Assembly: GCA_007131535.1 (NCBI GenBank)
Contig: SLQI01000410.1
Span: 1-10,707, forward strand
Length of the DNA: 10,707 nucleotides
Direction: 5' to 3'
DNA from: Balneolales bacterium
GTDB taxonomy: Bacteria > Bacteroidota > Rhodothermia > Balneolales > Natronogracilivirgulaceae
A model generated the notes under the pieces. That model saw only the letters and a list, made by a program, of their open reading frames with translations. It was not told where the DNA came from and searched no databases. Below are positions 6,876-10,707 of this stretch, one piece after another (the stretch's first letter is position 1; the number at the start of each line of letters is the position of its first letter). Both the position numbers and the translations under genes were made by a program.

Positions 6876-7883
6876 CTAAACCATCAGCCGGGTTTGTTCT
6901 TCAGGGGGCCGATCCACCAAAGACCAAATGCGCGGCAAAATCGCAATTTTTTCAGCCCGGCTTAAACGGGCTCGTTTGGTGAATACATCGTAATGGTTAT
7001 CCTCAATACGGCTTAAAATTCTGCTGTAATTGTGATGTGCCAGCAACACCGGCAGCCGGCTATCACGGTTCAACATAGGAATTCCTCTGGAAGCGCTGCG
7101 GTAATACGACCGTGCCCGTCGAATTTGAAACTTCATCAGTTCAATAAATGGTTGATCAATCACTCCGTTAAACAGGGAGGTTTCGGATACGCCGAATTGT
7201 TCAAGCTCCTCGCGGGGCAGGTAAACTCGATCTCTTTTCAGGTCTTCCCCGACATCCCGCAGGATATTGGTCAGTTGCATAGCAATACCGAGTTCCACTG
7301 CGTGATCCAGTGCCTTGGGATTGCTATAGCCAAATACCTCGCTGGTCATTAAACCTACCGTTGAAGCGACTTTATAAGAATAGGCATACAGCTCGTCAAA
7401 ATTTTGATACCGTTTTTTGGTAATATCGGTGCATACCCCGTCTATCAATTCTAACGGAAGTTCGATGGGGATTCTGTAAGTTTTCAGCATATCCGAAAAT
7501 GCCAACAGAATAGGATTGTCGGTATCAAAACTATTGTAGGCATGGCCGAGCTGGGTTTTCCAGTCCTCCATTACCGCCCGAAGCTGTTGTGAGTCGACCG
7601 GTTGTCCGAATTCCGGATCCGCGGCGTCATCCACCAGATTATCGAGGTATCGACACAAGGCGTAAACTGCGAAAATTCCGCGCTGTTTTTTTCTCGGAAG
7701 AAAGCGGGTAGCCATATAAAAAGTTTTGGCAAACTGCCGGGTAATATCCCTGCAGTGGGAATAAGCCCACCGCAGCCGTGGCGTCTCAACTTCTTCAATC
7801 ACTTTTCGATGCCAGCCAGTGCGCTCATATATCGGCCGCACAGCCCGGTATGGATATCGGATTAATTCTCCGCCTATTGACAT
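6876..7883 (-). CDS. crtB: Phytoene synthase (squalene/phytoene synthase family)
   Basis: 335 residues. The enzyme joins two prenyl diphosphates head to head (usually geranylgeranyl diphosphate to 15-cis-phytoene), the entry to carotenoids. Both Asp-rich Mg2+-diphosphate motifs are present: D81-x-x-x-D85 in CRYLDNLVDDAAD, and D210-x-x-x-D214 in QLTNILRDVGEDLKRDRVYL. The substrate-loop region FAKTFYMATRFLPRKKQRGI (51-70) and the C-terminal block NHYDVFTKRARLSRAEK (296-312) suit CrtB better than HpnC/HpnD or squalene synthase. ATG at 7883 has a weak AAGGG seven bases upstream. No crtI or other carotenoid gene is adjacent, so the rest of the pathway is elsewhere. Substrate chain length (C15 or C20) cannot be decided by eye. 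Confidence 0.9.
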   Translation of the reverse strand: MSIGGELIRYPYRAVRPIYERTGWHRKVIEEVETPRLRWAYSHCRDITRQFAKTFYMATRFLPRKKQRGIFAVYALCRYLDNLVDDAADPEFGQPVDSQQLRAVMEDWKTQLGHAYNSFDTDNPILLAFSDMLKTYRIPIELPLELIDGVCTDITKKRYQNFDELYAYSYKVASTVGLMTSEVFGYSNPKALDHAVELGIAMQLTNILRDVGEDLKRDRVYLPREELEQFGVSETSLFNGVIDQPFIELMKFQIRRARSYYRSASRGIPMLNRDSRLPVLLAHHNYSRILSRIEDNHYDVFTKRARLSRAEKIAILPRIWSLVDRPPEEQTRLMV

Positions 7884-8073
7884 ATCTAACCCTTTATTTC
7901 ATGCTTTATATTAAGCTTAAAGTGGGGTCTTATGGATATCGTTCCTTGTACAAAAATTTCGCCGGATTATGTGTTGAGACAGGCACTCAATTTATCCCGA
8001 CCTGTTTTCAAAAAGGGATTTTCAGCTTTCTGCGCCTCCTCAAAGTGGCCGTGGACTCCACTATACAATCATT

Positions 8074-8093
8074 AAGAAAAATTAATTTTTCTT
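8074..8093. repeat. Perfect 20-bp AT-rich palindrome
   Basis: AAGAAAAATTAATTTTTCTT is its own reverse complement over all 20 bases, with no spacer. It lies about 190 bases upstream of crtB and 290 upstream of the lacI-type gene. It could be a binding site for a symmetric regulator or a bidirectional weak terminator. The absence of GC pairs argues against an efficient terminator. Confidence 0.6.
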
Positions 8094-8182
8094 GCGGTTT
8101 TTGTATCTTTTAGTTTGCTTATGATTGTAATAAGAGCTGATTTTTCAGGGATTTTACGGGTATCAGTGATTCAATGGGGAAT

Positions 8183-8320
8183 ATGATGATCTACGGTGTT
8201 CTGAATATGAATTCAATACAAAACCTTGTATCCCCTGTATCTCTTAAAAATTCAAATACCGGGCAAGATATTTACTTTAAAGACTCCGGCGTTACTACTC
8301 TATTATATGACTATTATTAG
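8183..8320 (+). CDS. Possible small ORF, 45 codons
   Basis: An open frame starts ATGATG at 8183 and ends with TAG at 8318-8320. It encodes a mostly polar 45-residue peptide beginning MMIYGVLNMNS and ending TLLYDYY. GGGGA at 8176-8180 sits 5 bases before the second ATG (8186) and could serve as a ribosome binding site. No motif, membrane segment or homologue is recognised. The region is AT-rich, where a frame of this size can arise by chance, so this is a candidate only. Confidence 0.2.
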   Translation: MMIYGVLNMNSIQNLVSPVSLKNSNTGQDIYFKDSGVTTLLYDYY

Positions 8321-8345
8321 CTGTTGATGATACCTAAATATGACG

Positions 8346-8359
8346 GGTACACGCTTTCA
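8346..8359 (-). promoter_or_regulatory. LacI-family operator-like site upstream of the regulator gene
   Basis: Read on the minus strand this is TGAAAGCGTGTACC. The left half TGAAAGCG is a perfect LacI/GalR-family half site with the central CG that the hinge leucine usually contacts; the right half is degenerate. It matches 12 of 14 positions of the general TGWAANCGNTNNCA consensus. It lies 26 bases before the ATG at 8386 of a LacI-family gene, where an autoregulatory operator would be expected. Confidence 0.35.
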
Positions 8360-8385
8360 AACCTTACGTATTTAACTATTTAAGT

Positions 8386-9402
8386 ATGCCTAAAAAATTA
8401 ACCATTTACGATGTTGCCAAGAAGGCGAATGTTGCTATTTCTACGGTTTCGAGGGTATTAAACGACTCTCCCTATGTTTCGGATGAGACGAAAAGCAAGG
8501 TAGATCTGGCCATAAAGGAGCTGGATTTTCGTCCGCAGTTCAATGCACGAAAACTCGCACGGAGTGAACCCCAAATTATCGCTGTCGCAGTCCCTACGTT
8601 TACTACGCCCTTTTTTAATGAGGTTTTAAAGGGCGTTAAAGATGAACTGATGGATATTGACCTGGACTTTATTATTTACAACACCGGGTCTGCCGACCCC
8701 GAAGAAAACTTCAAAAACTTTCTGGATCGCGGCGTGCCGGATGCGCTGTTAATTTTCTCCATCGATATTACCGATGAAATCCACAATCGCTTAAAAGGCA
8801 TGCAGGTCCCTGTCGTATTGGTCGGGTCGAATCATCCGGAGTATAACTATATTTACTGGGATAACTACCAGGGAGGCACACTGGCGGCCAAGCACTTAAT
8901 TGATAAGGGCTACCGTGATTTCGGTATCATTAGATCCCACAGCAAATCACAGATTACCGATGACCGGGAAAAAGGTTTTCGGGATACCTTGTCCGAAGCA
9001 GGTATATCCCTGGCGGAAGATCGGATCGTTACCGGGATCACCAAAAAACACGCGGGTTTCAGTGAAGAGGCCGGCTACGAAGCGGTCAAAATTCTGAAAG
9101 ATCGCGATCAGATTCCTGAGGTCATCTTCTGTACAAATGATGCCCAGGCGATTGGCGCGATGCACGCCATAGATGAACTCGGATTAAGTATCCCGGAAGA
9201 CATCGGTATCATGGGGTACGATAACATCAAGGTAGCCCGGTATCTCGGGCTGACCACGGTTGATCAGCAGATGTACGATGTGGGGATTAAAGCGATTAAG
9301 AGCCTGAGAGCGCTAATCAAAGATATGGAGCAGCCCTCCAAGCATGTCGTCATCCCGCCGACCATTGTAGAGCGAAAATCAACCCAAAAACCCAAATCGT
9401 AA
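8386..9402 (+). CDS. LacI/GalR-family transcriptional regulator
   Basis: 338 residues, normal length. The N-terminal helix-turn-helix is at about 4-25 (TIYDVAKKANVAISTVSRVL), followed by the family hinge RPQFNARKLARS at about 49-60, whose Leu-Ala enters the minor groove at a central CG step. A periplasmic-binding-protein-like effector domain fills 62-333, with TPFFNEVLKGV at 74-84, the ligand-contacting Arg in DDREKGF at 192-198, CTNDAQAIGAM at 249-259 and GYDNIKVARY at 277-286. The effector is not identifiable; GYDN-ARY is shared with PurR and with many sugar regulators. ATG at 8386 has no Shine-Dalgarno. purC begins 5 bases after the stop, so the two are almost certainly co-transcribed, and this regulator may act on purC. 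Confidence 0.93.
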   Translation: MPKKLTIYDVAKKANVAISTVSRVLNDSPYVSDETKSKVDLAIKELDFRPQFNARKLARSEPQIIAVAVPTFTTPFFNEVLKGVKDELMDIDLDFIIYNTGSADPEENFKNFLDRGVPDALLIFSIDITDEIHNRLKGMQVPVVLVGSNHPEYNYIYWDNYQGGTLAAKHLIDKGYRDFGIIRSHSKSQITDDREKGFRDTLSEAGISLAEDRIVTGITKKHAGFSEEAGYEAVKILKDRDQIPEVIFCTNDAQAIGAMHAIDELGLSIPEDIGIMGYDNIKVARYLGLTTVDQQMYDVGIKAIKSLRALIKDMEQPSKHVVIPPTIVERKSTQKPKS

Positions 9403-9407
9403 TTCCG

Positions 9408-10358
9408 TTGATCTCTGAAACTGACCTCAAGCACTCTGTTCATCGTACCGAATCCGATCAATTACCTGAACCCTACCGCGGCAAAGTTCGCGATGTATAT
9501 AAATTACCGGATGACGTGTTGGCCATTATCACCACCGACCGGGTATCGGCTTTTGATCACATCCTGCCGCAAACCATTCCCTATAAAGGTCAGATTTTAA
9601 ACCGGCTCGCGGCTAACGCCTTCGTGGAGGCATCCAAAGTGCTGCCAACCCACATGATTGATATGCCCCATCCTAATATCATGGTGGCACGCGCCTGCCG
9701 GATTCTGCCTATTGAAATTGTAGTGCGCGGTTATCTCGCCGGACATGCCTGGCGGGAATATCAGGCCGGCAAGCGTGAGGTGTGCGGCGTACCGTTACCG
9801 GATGGGCTGCAGCAAAATCAAAAACTGCCGGAGCCCATCATTACGCCTACTACGAAAGCCACTCAGGGGCACGATGAGGATATCACCGAAGATGAAATTT
9901 TGAGGCAGGGATTATTATCGGCTGAAATGTGGCAAAAGATCAAAGACTACGCCTTCCGGCTTTTTGAGCTCGGCACGCAAAATGCCGCCCGGCGCGGACT
10001 CATTCTCGTGGATACTAAATATGAATTCGGCGAAGCTGACGGGGAACTCATTCTGGCCGATGAAGTTCATACCCCGGACTCCTCCCGCTTTTTCTATGCC
10101 GACGGTTATGAAGAACGCCTCCAAAATGGTGAAAAACAAAAACAGCTTTCCAAGGAGTTCGTCCGGGAGTGGCTGATGGACCAGGGTTTCAGCGGGAAAG
10201 AAGGTCAGACTATGCCGCAGCTCTCCAATGAATTCCGGGTCCAGGTTTATGAGCGATACGCCGAGCTGTTTAAACTAATGACCGGCAATGAGTTTACCCC
10301 GGTTTCAACAAAAGGGTTTAACGAGCAGCTCCCGGAGATTCTGAAACCCTGGCTATAG
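9408..10358 (+). CDS. purC: Phosphoribosylaminoimidazole-succinocarboxamide (SAICAR) synthase
   Basis: 316 residues, of the longer yeast Ade1-like type rather than the roughly 240-residue E. coli type. It condenses CAIR with aspartate using ATP to give SAICAR in purine synthesis. Motifs in order: ATP-loop GKVRDVYKL at 25-33; TDRVSAFDHILPQTIPYKGQ at 43-62; VVRGYLAGHAWREY at 105-118; KATQGHDEDIT at 150-160; and VDTKYEFG then LADEVHTPDSSRFF at 201-229. The start must be TTG at 9408: the first in-frame ATG lies at codon 84, beyond the ATP loop. It has no Shine-Dalgarno and starts 5 bases after the LacI-type stop, so translational coupling is likely. No other purine gene is visible, so purC is separated from the rest of the pathway here. 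Confidence 0.95.
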   Translation: MISETDLKHSVHRTESDQLPEPYRGKVRDVYKLPDDVLAIITTDRVSAFDHILPQTIPYKGQILNRLAANAFVEASKVLPTHMIDMPHPNIMVARACRILPIEIVVRGYLAGHAWREYQAGKREVCGVPLPDGLQQNQKLPEPIITPTTKATQGHDEDITEDEILRQGLLSAEMWQKIKDYAFRLFELGTQNAARRGLILVDTKYEFGEADGELILADEVHTPDSSRFFYADGYEERLQNGEKQKQLSKEFVREWLMDQGFSGKEGQTMPQLSNEFRVQVYERYAELFKLMTGNEFTPVSTKGFNEQLPEILKPWL

Positions 10359-10360
10359 AG

Positions 10361-10603
10361 GCTGGGTGTTGGTTGCTTGTTACTGGTTGCTGGTGGAGAG
10401 AGTTGTCGGTTGTCAGTTAGCATTAGCTGATTAAATCAAAAATCTGAATTCGTTAATCTGCTATCGTTAATCCACTGAACCCGGCGTAGATGGCTGAGGT
10501 GATGCAAAATAGTTAGCCGATACACGGATATCGAAGTAAGGCCGGCGGATAGCAGATTAACGATATGTGATTTCAGATTTGTGATTGATCACTGACAACA
10601 CTG
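10361..10603. repeat. Heptanucleotide-periodic degenerate repeat in two opposed arms
   Basis: From the third base after the purC stop the sequence falls into a 7-base rhythm. Around 10368-10395 the units vary on GCTGGTT; 10103-10109-style units follow as TTGTCGG (10403-10409) and TTGTCAG (10410-10416). Six units at 10431-10472 all end in TC (five in ATC, for example GTTAATC, TGCTATC). On the right, six consecutive units at 10548-10589 all begin with GAT (for example GATAGCA, GATTAAC). The arms pair in nested order: GTTGTCAGT (10409-10417) with 10591-10599, AAATCTGAA (10440-10448) with 10572-10580, and CGTTAATCTGCTATC (10451-10465) with 10548-10562, all perfect. The central 82 bases (10466-10547) are mostly unrelated. 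It resembles in style the heptamer STRR repeats of cyanobacteria. It may also end the purC transcript. Confidence 0.75.
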
Positions 10604-10677
10604 CCAAAACCAGGTGCTCCATAACTAACCAGGTTTTCGTTATAATAAGGTAACCTTCAACGAAATCAGGATCATTC
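10604..10677 (+). promoter_or_regulatory. Probable promoter region of the gene at the right edge
   Basis: TATAAT at 10641-10646 is an exact -10 consensus, 31 bases before the ATG at 10678. No matching -35 hexamer is found at the usual distance. Directly downstream, AAGGT-A-ACCTT (10647-10657) is a perfect dyad with a one-base centre that would overlap the transcription start, a plausible operator position. Confidence 0.35.
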
Positions 10678-10707
10678 ATGGATAGGATCATAACGATTTT
10701 TTTGTTG
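10678..10707 (+). CDS. Start of an exported or membrane protein gene (cut by the right edge)
   Basis: ATG at 10678 opens ten codons reading MDRIITIFLL to the end of the window. The basic residue followed by a hydrophobic run looks like the beginning of a signal peptide or membrane helix. A short AGG at about 10668-10670 is the only ribosome-binding hint. Too little is present to name a product. Confidence 0.45.
   Translation, partial: MDRIITIFLL

Larger units (their letters stand above)
7884..8385. other. 502-bp divergent intergenic region between crtB and the lacI-type gene
   Basis: This gap must contain promoters for both genes. Visible items: TTAAGCTTAA palindrome at 7911-7920, 28-37 bases upstream of the crtB start; an 11-base dyad GTGGA-C-TCCAC at 8051-8061; the long palindrome at 8074-8093; ATACAA/TTGTAT (8216-8221, 8226-8231), a 6-bp stem with a 4-base loop; and an operator-like site at 8346-8359. 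No RNA gene or convincing paired promoter hexamers were found. The length is large for a gap in this window and leaves room for a small RNA or small protein. Confidence 0.4.

Noticed and set aside
6876..7883. Squalene or presqualene (HpnC/HpnD) synthase instead of phytoene synthase
   Set aside because: The C-terminal NHYDVFTKRARL block and overall length suit CrtB better, and no hopanoid gene is nearby. The C15 versus C20 substrate remains open.
7778..8113. 111-codon plus-strand frame across the crtB start
   Set aside because: Its first third is antisense to crtB and the rest shows no motif or ribosome binding site; it is more likely a chance frame.
8386..9402. Naming the LacI-family gene purR
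   Set aside because: Only adjacency to purC and the common GYDN-ARY motif support it; the residues that contact hypoxanthine in E. coli PurR are not clearly matched.
1..10707. CRISPR array, tRNA, rRNA or intact insertion sequence
   Set aside because: No regularly spaced direct repeats of CRISPR size, no cloverleaf-like segment and no transposase-like protein were seen.

Overview
The window looks like chromosome from a member of the FCB group. The Balneolota/Rhodothermota branch is my best guess, by inference only. Reasons: an envelope operon of the DUF58/BatA type, a glycogen-binding-type (CBM48) domain on an anti-sigma factor, a stand-alone carotenoid synthase, a long yeast-type PurC, and several genes with no Shine-Dalgarno sequence. 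No rRNA, tRNA, CRISPR array, prophage or intact transposase gene was seen.

Layout. (1) 1-1734, minus strand: a three-gene unit read from right to left. It holds an ECF sigma factor, a membrane-spanning anti-sigma factor with a C-terminal CBM48/AMPK-beta-like domain, and the start of an exported protein that runs off the left edge. Both junctions are 4-bp ATGA overlaps. (2) 1735-2708: a regulatory gap rich in small dyads, then a 227-residue helical protein of unknown family with a good ribosome binding site. (3) 2709-3881: an AT-richer, accessory-looking island. It has a 196-bp hairpin element with 21-bp imperfect terminal inverted repeats, a DUF4258 (RelE-like) gene interrupted by an in-frame TGA, and its intact small partner gene. 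(4) 3882-6846: a DUF58 protein, a BatD/DUF4381-like membrane protein and a BatA-like VWA protein, probably one operon. The MoxR ATPase usually found before it and the BatB/C/D genes usually found after it are absent from the window. (5) 6876-7883, minus strand: phytoene synthase, convergent with the Bat genes. (6) 7884-8385: a 502-bp gap with a perfect 20-bp palindrome, one weak small-ORF candidate and a LacI-family operator-like site. (7) 8386-10358: a LacI-family regulator and purC, 5 bp apart and probably co-transcribed. (8) 10359-10707: a 7-bp-periodic degenerate repeat field in two opposed arms, then the first ten codons of another gene.

How the genes fit together. The left operon looks like an envelope or glycan-responsive signalling unit: sigma factor, trans-membrane inhibitor with a predicted periplasmic sugar-binding-type domain, and an exported product. 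The DUF58/BatD/BatA set is an envelope assembly or stress module with two MIDAS-bearing proteins. The LacI-type regulator may control itself and purC. The most unusual items are the heptamer-periodic repeat after purC, the small inverted-repeat element at 2732-2927, the TGA-interrupted DUF4258 gene beside an intact partner, and the lacI-purC pairing.
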